Positions 15,877 to 23,928 of a stretch of 64,000 nt of DNA are shown piece after piece (position 1 is the first letter of the stretch; the number at the start of each line of letters is the position of its first letter). The DNA lies in NCBI RefSeq assembly GCF_002752675.1, contig NZ_CP024608.1, positions 7,254,001 through 7,318,000 on the forward strand. Reading direction: 5' to 3'. Source of the stretch: Massilia violaceinigra. GTDB taxonomy: Bacteria > Pseudomonadota > Gammaproteobacteria > Burkholderiales > Burkholderiaceae_D. The notes beneath the pieces were generated by a model, which did no database searches, was not told the DNA's origin, and saw only the letters and a list, made by a program, of their open reading frames with translations. A program made the translations under genes and the position numbers.

Positions 15877-17295
15877 TTAGGCGCGCTGGTAAATATCTTC
15901 AAAGCGGACGATATCGTCCTCGCCCAGGTAACTGCCCGACTGCACCTCAATGATGTGCAGCGGCACCTTGCCCGGGTTTTCCAGACGGTGATTCATGCCG
16001 ATCGGGATGTAAGTCGACTCATTTTCCGACAACAGGCTCACTTTTTCGCCGCAGGTCACGCGCGCCGTGCCGCTCACCACCACCCAGTGCTCGGCCCGGT
16101 GATGGTGCATCTGCAGCGACAGTTTCTCGCCCGGCTTGACGGTAATGCGCTTGACCTGGAAACGGTCGCCCGCATCGATGCCCTCGTAGTAGCCCCACGG
16201 GCGGTACACCTTGGTATGGTGCAGGTGCTCGGTGCGCTCCTTGGACTTGAGGTGGTCGACGATCTGCTTGACGCGCTGCACCTGGTCCTTGTGTGCGACC
16301 AGCACCGCGTCCGGGGTTTCCACCACCACCAGGTCGTTCACGCCGATCACGGCCACGATCCGGCTTTCGGCGCGCACCAGCGAATTGGTGACGCCGTCGA
16401 GATACACATCGCCGCGCTGGACATTGCCCTGGGCATCGCCCTGCTGCACCTGCCACAGCGCCGACCACGAGCCCACGTCGCTCCAGCCGATGTCGGCCGG
16501 CACCACCACCGCGTGGCGGGTGCGCTCCATCACGGCGTAATCGATGGAATCGGACGGGCAGCTGGAAAACGCCGCCTCGTCCAGGCGGCAGAAATCGAGG
16601 TCGCGGTAGCCGAGCCGCACGGCCGCTTCGGCCGCGTCGGCGATGGCCGGCGCAAATTCGGCCAGCTCGCGCAGATAGCCTTCGGCGCGGAACAGGAACA
16701 TGCCGCTGTTCCAGTAATAGCCGCCATCGGCCACGAACAGCTCGGCGGTGGCGCGGTCGGGCTTTTCGACGAACCGGTCGACCTGGTACGCCGTGTCAGA
16801 CCCGGCGGCGCGCTCGCCGCGGTGGATATAGCCGTAGCCGGTTTCCGGCGCCTGCGGCACGATGCCGAAGGTGGCCAGGGCGCCGTCGGCCACCAGGGCG
16901 CCGGCCTGGGCCACGGCCTGGGCGAACGGCACATTCTTGTCGATCACATGGTCGGCCGGCAGCACCAGCATGACGGCGTCGGGATCGATGGCGCGCAGGT
17001 AGTTGGCGGCGGCCGCCACCGCGGGAGCCGTATTGCGCCCCACCGGTTCGAGCAGGATGCCGAGCGGCGTCACGCCGATTTCGCGCAGCTGCTCGGCCAC
17101 CAGGAAGCGGTGCTCATTGCCGCAGACCACCAATGGCGCCATCAGCTCGGGCCAGCCCGACACGCGCAGGACGGTATCTTGCAGCATGGTTTTGTCGGTG
17201 ACCAGCGGCAGAAGCTGCTTGGGCAGGACCGCGCGCGACAAGGGCCACAGGCGCGTTCCCGCGCCACCGGACAGGATCACTGGGTAGATTTTCAT
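15877..17295 (-). CDS. manC: Mannose-1-phosphate guanylyltransferase / mannose-6-phosphate isomerase
   Basis: A 472-aa bifunctional type II enzyme. The N-terminal nucleotidyltransferase has PVILSGGAGTRLWPLSR (5-21), PADHVIDK (~107) and VDRFVEKPDRATAE (~172-185). The C-terminal cupin domain (~350-465) has KVYRPWGYYEGID, QMHHHRAEHWVVVSGTA (metal-binding His/Glu) and IPIGMNHRLENPG. It makes GDP-mannose from mannose-1-phosphate and interconverts fructose-6-P and mannose-6-P. It is the last gene before a strong terminator and supplies mannosyl or derived residues for the exopolysaccharide. No separate phosphomannomutase is visible in the window. Confidence 0.95.
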   Translation of the reverse strand: MKIYPVILSGGAGTRLWPLSRAVLPKQLLPLVTDKTMLQDTVLRVSGWPELMAPLVVCGNEHRFLVAEQLREIGVTPLGILLEPVGRNTAPAVAAAANYLRAIDPDAVMLVLPADHVIDKNVPFAQAVAQAGALVADGALATFGIVPQAPETGYGYIHRGERAAGSDTAYQVDRFVEKPDRATAELFVADGGYYWNSGMFLFRAEGYLRELAEFAPAIADAAEAAVRLGYRDLDFCRLDEAAFSSCPSDSIDYAVMERTRHAVVVPADIGWSDVGSWSALWQVQQGDAQGNVQRGDVYLDGVTNSLVRAESRIVAVIGVNDLVVVETPDAVLVAHKDQVQRVKQIVDHLKSKERTEHLHHTKVYRPWGYYEGIDAGDRFQVKRITVKPGEKLSLQMHHHRAEHWVVVSGTARVTCGEKVSLLSENESTYIPIGMNHRLENPGKVPLHIIEVQSGSYLGEDDIVRFEDIYQRA

Positions 17296-17364
17296 CGCGT
17301 CTCTTTCAGGTATTTTTTGTACAACTGTTTTTATGTGCGTCTGCTTGTTCCAGCTTGTTTCAGC

Positions 17365-18510
17365 TTATTTGGCCGCTTCCATCGCCACGTCGGTGCGCCG
17401 GGTGAAGCGGCGGTCGCGCGCATTGACCCATTCGTCGGACGCGTACTCCGAGACGTGCTTCATTTCGCCGGCCCGGTCCACGCTGTAATCCTTAAACACG
17501 ATCATTTCATCTAACGTCACATCGCGCAAGACCCGTGTGTACTCGAACAGCACGCTGCGCACCACTTTCGCGCCGGCGCAGATGTGGCTGCCGTGGCCGA
17601 TCCAGCTCGGGCCGATGATGGTCGCCCCGGCCTCGACGCAGGCGCCGGAACCGATGTAGACGGGACCTTCGATGGTCGTGCCTTCCCATTCGATGCGGGT
17701 GTTCAGGCCGACCCACAGGCCATCCTCGACCTGGATGCCGGGCACGTCCATGTGGGCGACTTCGCCCAGCAGCACGTTTTGCAGGGTCTGCCAATAGTCG
17801 GACACGCTGCCGATATCGATCCAGTTGAAGCCGCGCGTCTGCGCGTAGAACGGCAAGCCTTCCTTGGCCAGCAGCGGGAACAGTTCCGAGCCGATGTCGA
17901 ACGGCACGCCGGTGGGAATCATGTCGATCACGCGCGGCTCGAAAATATAGATGCCAGTGCTGATGAAGTTCGACTTCGCTTCGGCCTCGGACGGCTTTTC
18001 CTGGAATTCGGTGATGCGGCCATCCTTGTCGGTGACCACCACGCCGTAGCTCGACACCTTATCCCACGGCACTTCCTTGGTGATGACGGAGGCCAGCGCA
18101 CCCTTGCGGCGGTGCTCGAACAGGGCCGATTTCAGGTCGAGGTCGATCAGCGCGTCGCCGCACAGCACGATCGTGGTGTCGTCGAAAAAGCCGCCGAATT
18201 CCTGGATCTTCTTCATGCCGCCGGCCGAGCCGATCGGCTGCGGCACGACTTCGCCCTCATCGTTGGTGTACCCCTCGAAGGAGTAGCCGATCTGGACCCC
18301 GAACTGGTGCCCTTCGCCGAAATACTCTTCGATCTTTTCGTGCAGATAGCTGACGTTGACCATGATTTCGGTCACGCCGTACTTGGCCAGGTGCTCGACC
18401 AGGTAAGCCATCACGGGTTTGCCCAGGATCGGGATCATCGGCTTGGGCAGATCATAGGTCAGGGGACGCACACGGGTGCCTTTACCAGCAGCCAGGATCA
18501 TCGCTTTCAT
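17365..18510 (-). CDS. NDP-sugar pyrophosphorylase with left-handed beta-helix domain
   Basis: A 381-aa protein. Nucleotidyltransferase domain: MKAMILAAGKGTRVRPLTYDLPKPM, LCGDALIDLDL (metal Asp) and FQEKP (~178). A C-terminal hexapeptide-repeat region (~255-340: VYIGSGACVEAGATIIGPSWIGHGSHICAG) follows. This is the layout of ManB/RmlA-like GDP-mannose or glucose-1-phosphate nucleotidyltransferases found in capsule loci. The nucleotide and sugar specificity cannot be read from sequence. It is the second putative sugar-nucleotide pyrophosphorylase beside manC, so it probably makes a different NDP-sugar. It is 33 bases downstream of galE. Confidence 0.88.
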   Translation of the reverse strand: MKAMILAAGKGTRVRPLTYDLPKPMIPILGKPVMAYLVEHLAKYGVTEIMVNVSYLHEKIEEYFGEGHQFGVQIGYSFEGYTNDEGEVVPQPIGSAGGMKKIQEFGGFFDDTTIVLCGDALIDLDLKSALFEHRRKGALASVITKEVPWDKVSSYGVVVTDKDGRITEFQEKPSEAEAKSNFISTGIYIFEPRVIDMIPTGVPFDIGSELFPLLAKEGLPFYAQTRGFNWIDIGSVSDYWQTLQNVLLGEVAHMDVPGIQVEDGLWVGLNTRIEWEGTTIEGPVYIGSGACVEAGATIIGPSWIGHGSHICAGAKVVRSVLFEYTRVLRDVTLDEMIVFKDYSVDRAGEMKHVSEYASDEWVNARDRRFTRRTDVAMEAAK

Positions 18511-18543
18511 GGGAATTCTTCCTTAGTGATTACTGTCCAAGCC

Positions 18544-19542
18544 TTACTTGGGCAGGGATTGCCAGCGCCATGCATCGACGCACATCTGGGCCACGCCGCG
18601 CTCCGCTTTCCAGCCCAGCTCAGTTTCGGCGAGGGTGGCGTCGGCGTAGCAGGCGGCGATATCGCCGGGACGGCGCGCAACGATCTGGTAGGGCACGTTC
18701 TTGCCGCTGGCCTGCTCGAATGCGCGCACCATTTCCAGCACACTGTTGCCGCGCCCGGTGCCAAGATTGTACGTAACAATGCCGGGACCTGTCGCCAGCT
18801 TGCTTAAGGTTTTGACATGTCCAACGGCAAGGTCGACCACGTGGATGTAGTCGCGCATGCCGGTCCCGTCCGGGGTCGGATAATCGCCCCCGTAGACCGA
18901 CAGGAATTCGCGCCGTCCCTCGGCCACCTGGGCGATGTAGGGCAGCAGGTTGTTCGGAATGCCGTTCGGTTCTTCGCCGATCAGCCCGCTTTCGTGGGCG
19001 CCGACCGGATTGAAGTAGCGCAGCAGCGCGATGCGCCAGCCCGGCTCGGCCTTGGCGATATCGCGCAGCATGTCTTCAATGATCAGCTTGCTGCGGCCGT
19101 AGGGATTGGTGGCCGACAGCGCAAAGTCTTCCCTGATCGGCACCGAGACCGGGTCGCCGTAGACGGTGGCCGAGGAGCTGAACACGAGCGAGGTGACGCC
19201 GTGGCGCTGCATGGCATGGAACAGCGCCAGCGAGCCGGCCACGTTGTTGTCGTAGTAGCGCAGCGGCTGCGACACCGATTCGCCCACGGCTTTGAGGCCG
19301 GCGAAGTGGATCACGGCGCCGATCTGGTGCGCGCTGAACGCGGCGTCGAGGGCGGCGGCGTCGCGGATGTCGCCTTCGATGAAGGTGAGCGGCTGGCCGG
19401 TGATGCGTTCGACGCGGCCCAGCACGCTGCGCTGGCTGTTGGACAGGTTATCGAAGGCGATCGGCTCATGGCCGGCCGCGATCAGTTCGACGCAAGTGTG
19501 CGAGCCGATGTAGCCCAGACCGCCGGTAACGAGAATTTTCAT
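18544..19542 (-). CDS. galE: UDP-glucose 4-epimerase
   Basis: A 332-aa extended short-chain dehydrogenase. NAD-binding GGLGYIGSH is at residues 7-15, the catalytic Ser-Ser-Ala-Thr-Val-Tyr-Gly stretch (SSSATVYG) at ~124-131, and the catalytic Tyr-Lys pair in NPYGRSKLI at ~147-155. The C-terminal pattern ([32 protein letters not shown]) matches GalE. It interconverts UDP-glucose and UDP-galactose (possibly the GlcNAc/GalNAc pair) to feed the exopolysaccharide glycosyltransferases. Confidence 0.95.
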   Translation of the reverse strand: MKILVTGGLGYIGSHTCVELIAAGHEPIAFDNLSNSQRSVLGRVERITGQPLTFIEGDIRDAAALDAAFSAHQIGAVIHFAGLKAVGESVSQPLRYYDNNVAGSLALFHAMQRHGVTSLVFSSSATVYGDPVSVPIREDFALSATNPYGRSKLIIEDMLRDIAKAEPGWRIALLRYFNPVGAHESGLIGEEPNGIPNNLLPYIAQVAEGRREFLSVYGGDYPTPDGTGMRDYIHVVDLAVGHVKTLSKLATGPGIVTYNLGTGRGNSVLEMVRAFEQASGKNVPYQIVARRPGDIAACYADATLAETELGWKAERGVAQMCVDAWRWQSLPK

Positions 19543-19589
19543 GGGTATGACTCTTTCGGAAAGAGATGGGGGGTGGCCAGCTGGCCGCC

Positions 19590-20339
19590 CTACTCGCCCT
19601 GCGGCAAGGCGCGCGCAAGGCTCATGCGGTTAAACAGGATGCCGACCGGAACCAGCACCAGCTGGTCGTCGAATTCGCCGCCGGCCAGGCTGGGGTCGCG
19701 CTCGCGCGCGCGCTGGACAAACGTGGTGGTGGCGCCGGCATTGACGCGCTCATCCACATTGGTGCCTGACCTGTCCGGCTGACGCACGCCGTGCACGCTG
19801 ATGCCGCCATGCTCGCGCCCGTGCGAGAGCACCACGGCGGCGGCGCACTGGGTGGCCATCGAACATTCGGCGGCGCCCACCTGGTACGCCAGGCGAGCGT
19901 CGCGGCGCGTGAGCACCGACTTGGTGCCGAAGGCCACGGTGGGCTGGATGGGCGCCGCGCTCATCACGGGCGACACGCTGTAGCGCAGCAGCTTGCCCCA
20001 GCCGTCGCCGGGCGCCAGCCCCAGGGTAACCCAGGGCAGCAAACCGGTGCAGCGCTCTTCGCTGTCGCAGCGGCCCTCGTACTCGCGTCCGCCGCCGCTG
20101 CCGCTCACCTCCAGCGCCGGCCGCGGCAAGCGCCCATTGGCCAGCGCAAAGCCGAGCAGCGCTTCGCGCGCCTGGGCCAGCGCGGCCGCGCTGCGCCGCT
20201 CGGGTCCGGCGTGCATATCGGTTTTCGCGATGCCGGACATCAGCAGCGACGCCGCGCCCAGGCCGGCCACGGCCAGCATCAGCAGCAAGGCGGCACCGTC
20301 CTGGCGCCGCCTTGCCATGGCGCGCTTTACAGGCGCCAT
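19590..20339 (-). CDS. Pseudopilin-like exported protein of unknown role
   Basis: A 249-aa protein with a basic N-terminus ([29 protein letters not shown]): a Gly followed by a hydrophobic helix, reminiscent of a divergent prepilin leader but without FTLIE or Glu5. Downstream come [28 protein letters not shown], a pattern seen in PilX/PulJ-type proteins, and two Cys-Cys pairs (CDSEERC, CSMATQC) suggesting periplasmic disulfides. It overlaps the dehydrogenase gene by 13 bases, so it is inside the sugar-nucleotide transcript although it has no obvious metabolic role. An ATG at 20318 is an alternative start. Confidence 0.6.
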   Translation of the reverse strand: MAPVKRAMARRRQDGAALLLMLAVAGLGAASLLMSGIAKTDMHAGPERRSAAALAQAREALLGFALANGRLPRPALEVSGSGGGREYEGRCDSEERCTGLLPWVTLGLAPGDGWGKLLRYSVSPVMSAAPIQPTVAFGTKSVLTRRDARLAYQVGAAECSMATQCAAAVVLSHGREHGGISVHGVRQPDRSGTNVDERVNAGATTTFVQRARERDPSLAGGEFDDQLVLVPVGILFNRMSLARALPQGE

Positions 20340-21607
20340 ACCTTGATGCCGGCCTCAAGCAGCGCGACATGGTCGAACGCGGCCTTGACGTCGATGAACA
20401 CGCCGCCCTTGATCAGCTTCTTCTGGAAGTCCTCGATCGAGGTGGCCATCAGCTGGCGGTGCGAGACGGCGGCCACGAGCGCATCGGCGCGCGGCAATTC
20501 ATCCCAGCTGACCAGCTTGACGCCGTATTCGTGCATCGCTTCCTCGGCATCGGCATACGGGTCGTGCACGAACACCTCGACGCCGTAGGTTTTCAGTTCG
20601 GTGATGACGTCGGCCACCTTGGAATTGCGCAGGTCGGCGCAGTTTTCCTTGAACGTCAGGCCCAGCACGTTGACCTTGGCGCCCTTGATGTAGCTGCCGG
20701 CGGCGATCATGTTCTTGATGGTCTGTTCGGCGATGAACTTGGCCATGCCGTCGTTGATGCGGCGGCCCGCGAGGATCACTTGCGGGTGGTAGCCCAGCAT
20801 GTCGGCCTTGTGGGTCAGGTAGTAGGGATCGACGCCGATGCAGTGCCCGCCCACCAGGCCCGGGGAAAACTTGAGGAAGTTCCACTTGGTGCCGGCCGCC
20901 TTGAGCACTTCGGAGGTATCGATGCCGATCTTGTCGAAGATGATGGCCAGCTCGTTCATCAGCGCGATATTCAGGTCGCGCTGGGTGTTTTCGATGACCT
21001 TGCACGCTTCGGCCGCCTTGATGCTCGAGCAGCGGTGCACGCCCGGCTTGACGATCGATTCGTACATTTTGGCGACCTTTTCCAGCGTCTCCGGGGTGTC
21101 GCCGGCGACCACTTTCAAAATCGTGGTCAGCGTGTGTTCCTTGTCGCCCGGGTTGATGCGCTCAGGGGAATAGCCGACAAAGAAATCGTCCTTCCACTTC
21201 AGGCCCGAGGCTTTTTCGAGCACGGGGATGCACACTTCCTCGGTCGCGCCCGGATACACGGTGGACTCGTAGATGACGGTGGCGCCCTTCTTCATGTGCT
21301 TGCCGACGACCTGGCTGGCGCCGATCAGGGGGCCGAAATCGGGGTTGTGGGCGATGTCGACCGGGGTCGGCACGGCCACGATGATCAGGTCGGCGTCGGC
21401 CAGGCGGGCCGGATCGTTGGTGTACTCGGCGTGCACGGCCGCGGCCATCTGCTCGTCCGACAGTTCGCGCGACGGGTCGACCCCGCGGCGGCAGGATTCG
21501 ACTTTGGAGACCGAAATATCCAGGCCGATGGTCGGGCCCAGTTTCGCGAACTCGACAACGAGGGGGAGGCCGACGTAGCCGAGACCGATGACGCCAATTG
21601 TGCTCAT
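20327..21607 (-). CDS. UDP-sugar C6 dehydrogenase (TviB/WbpO/WbpA type)
   Basis: A 426-aa UDP-glucose/GDP-mannose dehydrogenase family enzyme. NAD motif GVIGLGYVGLP is at 5-15, VPTPVD at ~80, ESTVYPG at ~114-120, Lys203 in EACKVIENTQRD, and the catalytic Cys256 in GGHCIGVDPYY. The C-terminal domain has LGLTFKENCADLRNSK. The GGHCIGVDPYYLTHKA form is typical of UDP-GlcNAc/UDP-ManNAc 6-dehydrogenases rather than UDP-glucose dehydrogenase. With WecB just upstream in the transcript it probably makes a UDP-HexNAc uronic acid. Exact substrate is inferred. Confidence 0.88.
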   Translation of the reverse strand: MSTIGVIGLGYVGLPLVVEFAKLGPTIGLDISVSKVESCRRGVDPSRELSDEQMAAAVHAEYTNDPARLADADLIIVAVPTPVDIAHNPDFGPLIGASQVVGKHMKKGATVIYESTVYPGATEEVCIPVLEKASGLKWKDDFFVGYSPERINPGDKEHTLTTILKVVAGDTPETLEKVAKMYESIVKPGVHRCSSIKAAEACKVIENTQRDLNIALMNELAIIFDKIGIDTSEVLKAAGTKWNFLKFSPGLVGGHCIGVDPYYLTHKADMLGYHPQVILAGRRINDGMAKFIAEQTIKNMIAAGSYIKGAKVNVLGLTFKENCADLRNSKVADVITELKTYGVEVFVHDPYADAEEAMHEYGVKLVSWDELPRADALVAAVSHRQLMATSIEDFQKKLIKGGVFIDVKAAFDHVALLEAGIKVWRL

Positions 21608-21684
21608 AAAAACTGCCCTTGAAGAAAAGGTGAAAATTCAGTGAAACTACGGTGAAGCTGCGGTGAACGTGTCAGGACTGCGGA

Positions 21685-22422
21685 TCAGCGCCGCAGGGCT
21701 TCCTTGAAGAACAGCCCGATGAAGGCCATATCGTCGATGAAATAGCGGCGGAACATGCGGCGCGGTTCCTGCAGGAAGCGGTAGAACCACTCCAGGCCGC
21801 ATTTCTGCATCCACAGCGGCGCGCGCTTGACCCGGCCGACGGCCACGTCGAAGGTGCCGCCCACGCCCATGGCGAAAGGAATTTTCATGCGCGCCTGGTA
21901 CTGGCCGAGGAAATGCTCTTTTTTCGGCGAGCTGATGGCCACGAACAGCAGGTCGGCGCGCGCCGCGGCGATCTGGTCGACGATGCCCTCTTCTTCGTCC
22001 GCCTTCCAGTAGCCGTTGCGGTAGCCGGCGATGACCAGGCCCGGGTACTTGATTTCATACAGGCGCTTGACTTCGGAAACGACTTCCTCGCGCGCGCCGA
22101 GCAGGTACACGCGCCAGCCCTTGATGGCGGCGTGCTTCATCAGCGCTTCGTACAGGTCGACCCCGGAAACGCGCTCCTTGAGGGGTTTACCGAGCAGGCG
22201 CGCAGCCCACACCACCGGCATCCCGTCCACGCTGATCAGGTCGCAGCCGTTGACGATGCGCCGCAGCTCCGGGTCGCGGTCGGCCTTGACCAGTTTGTCG
22301 ACGTTCACGCAGACATGCTGGTGCGGTTTGCCGTCGGCGATAAAACCTTCCACTTTTTGCAAGGTTTCATCCATTGTCAGGTTATCGATATGACAACCCA
22401 TCATGGTGATGCGGCCGCTCAC
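21685..22422 (-). CDS. WecG/TagA/CpsF family glycosyltransferase
   Basis: A 245-aa protein if started at the GTG at 22422, which overlaps the wecB stop (GTGA); ATGs at 22404 or 22401 would give 239 or 238 aa. Family motifs: VNVDKLVKADRDPELRRIVNGCDLISVDGMPVVWA, LLGAREEVVSEVKRLYEIKYPGL, SSPKKEHFLGQY and GVGGTFDVAVGRVKRAP. WecG/TagA enzymes (GT26) transfer N-acetylmannosamine or its uronate to a lipid-linked acceptor on the cytoplasmic side. Coupling to wecB and the C6 dehydrogenase fits a ManNAc/ManNAcA donor. Confidence 0.9.
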   Translation of the reverse strand: MSGRITMMGCHIDNLTMDETLQKVEGFIADGKPHQHVCVNVDKLVKADRDPELRRIVNGCDLISVDGMPVVWAARLLGKPLKERVSGVDLYEALMKHAAIKGWRVYLLGAREEVVSEVKRLYEIKYPGLVIAGYRNGYWKADEEEGIVDQIAAARADLLFVAISSPKKEHFLGQYQARMKIPFAMGVGGTFDVAVGRVKRAPLWMQKCGLEWFYRFLQEPRRMFRRYFIDDMAFIGLFFKEALRR

Positions 22423-23558
22423 GCGGCCTCCCGGGCGCCCAGCGCGGCCAGCTCGGTGGTGAGGATGGCGACGATGCGTTCGGCAGCCTTGCCATCCCAC
22501 AAATGCGGACGGCGGCCCTGCTTGCCTTCGCCGTTCAAGACCTTGCGCGCTTCGGCCACGATGCGCACCGGATCGGTACCGACCAGCACGTTCGAGCCTT
22601 CGTCGACGGTGACCGGACGCTCGGTATTGTCGCGGATGGTAATGCAGGGCACGCCCAAGGCCGTGGTTTCTTCCTGCAAGCCGCCGCTATCGGTCAGCAC
22701 GACCGCCGCGTCTTTCCACAGGTTCAGGAAAGCCATGTAAGCCTGCGGGCCGACCAGGGTCACGTTGGGACCGAGATCGATGCCGAACGAGGCCAGGTTG
22801 GCGCGCGTGCGCGGGTGCACCGGGAAGATCAGGGGCAGGTCGGCGGCGATCTCTTTCAGGGCGCCGCCGATGCGGGTCATCATGGCGGCATCGTCGACAT
22901 TGCTCGGACGGTGCAAGGTGACCACGCCGTAGCGGCCGCCGCTGGCGCTGCGCGCCGCCTTGAAGGCGCTCGTTTCGTACTCGGACGTATCGGTGGCGGT
23001 GAGCTTCTCGGCCTGGTACAGCACGTTGTCGACCATCACGTGGCCCACGTAGTGAATGGCGGAGTCCGGCTTGCCTTCGCGCTGCAGGTGGCTCACGGCG
23101 CTCGGTTCGGTGACGAAGAACCAGTCGGTGATGCTGTCGGTGACGAGGCGGTTGATTTCTTCCGGCATGGTCATGTCGCCGCTGCGCAGGCCGGCTTCGA
23201 CGTGGGCCACGGGGATGTTGAGCTTCTTGGCGGAAATCGAGCAGGCCAGCGTGGAATTGACGTCGCCCACCACCAGCACCGCGGCGGGACGCTCGGCCAC
23301 GCACAGTTCCTCGAAGGCGACCATGATCTTCGCGGTCTGCTGGGCATGGCTGCCGCCGCCGGCGCCCATGAAGATGTCGGGTTGGGGGATGCCGAGCTCT
23401 TCAAAGAAAACGTCATTCATTTCGCGGTCGTAATGCTGGCCGGTGTGAATGATCTTGAAGGTCAGCGTGGCCTGGCTTTGCAGGGCACGGACGATCGGCG
23501 CGATTTTCATGAAGTTAGGTCGAGCACCAGCGACCAGGTAGATCAGGGGCATAGTCAT
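22419..23558 (-). CDS. wecB: UDP-N-acetylglucosamine 2-epimerase (non-hydrolysing), copy 1
   Basis: A 379-aa protein from the ATG at 23558 (a second ATG at 23552 is equally possible). Motifs: AGARPNFMKIAPIVRAL, IIHTGQHYDREM, VVGDVNSTLA, AHVEAGLRSGDMTMPEEINR, VTLHRPSNVDD, FPVHPRTRANL and TDSGGLQEETTALGVPCITIRDNTERP. This is the complete WecB set. It converts UDP-GlcNAc to UDP-ManNAc and heads the nucleotide-sugar sub-operon. A second, divergent homologue lies at 31002-32159. Confidence 0.94.
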   Translation of the reverse strand: MTMPLIYLVAGARPNFMKIAPIVRALQSQATLTFKIIHTGQHYDREMNDVFFEELGIPQPDIFMGAGGGSHAQQTAKIMVAFEELCVAERPAAVLVVGDVNSTLACSISAKKLNIPVAHVEAGLRSGDMTMPEEINRLVTDSITDWFFVTEPSAVSHLQREGKPDSAIHYVGHVMVDNVLYQAEKLTATDTSEYETSAFKAARSASGGRYGVVTLHRPSNVDDAAMMTRIGGALKEIAADLPLIFPVHPRTRANLASFGIDLGPNVTLVGPQAYMAFLNLWKDAAVVLTDSGGLQEETTALGVPCITIRDNTERPVTVDEGSNVLVGTDPVRIVAEARKVLNGEGKQGRRPHLWDGKAAERIVAILTTELAALGAREAA

Positions 23559-23579
23559 CCGGGATTTATCAAAACCATA

Positions 23580-23607
23580 ATTATAGTGGGAAAGGCACGT
23601 TTGTCCC
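23580..23607 (-). promoter_or_regulatory. Predicted promoter of the wecB-manC sub-operon
   Basis: Minus strand: a perfect -10 TATAAT at 23585-23580, with GGGACA as a weak -35 at 16-base spacing (23607-23602). The start site would lie ~15 bases before the wecB ATG. The -10 is seen directly; promoter function is inferred. Confidence 0.45.
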
Positions 23608-23763
23608 GCAATTTGTCTGATGTGCGCGCCGGTCGTTGTTGCATTGCAGCAGAAAACACTTTTTTCCATTCTCGATGCATAAAAAATAAGTTTCCAAACG
23701 GCTAGTTCCAGCCGCGCATGGCGCCCTGCGCCCAGTGGCGGCGGGGGAAAAGTGCGCCCCAAT

Positions 23764-23790
23764 AAAAAAAGGCCGCTTCGCGCGGCCTTT
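23764..23790 (-). terminator. Intrinsic terminator after the heparinase-like gene
   Basis: Minus strand: stem AAAGGCCGC / GCGGCCTTT, five-base loop, then a T-run (seven T counting the stem end). About 140 bases after the stop at 23929. Confidence 0.88.
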
Positions 23791-23928
23791 CCATGTTGCA
23801 GCGCCCAAGTGGCGCCGAAAGCGCCGGAGAGGGTGCCATTGGGCTGTTCCCGATGGCTGCCCTGCCCCTGCGCTTGCACTTTGTTACATCTCTTACGTCT
23901 GCTTTTACGCCTGTTCGTGCGTCCGCGC

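Larger units (their letters stand above)
23559..23928. other. Intergenic region separating the two exopolysaccharide transcripts
   Basis: About 370 bases with no credible gene. It holds the terminator of the heparinase-like gene (23764-23790) and, nearer wecB, the TATAAT element. The part at 23600-23700 is AT-rich. Confidence 0.6.
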
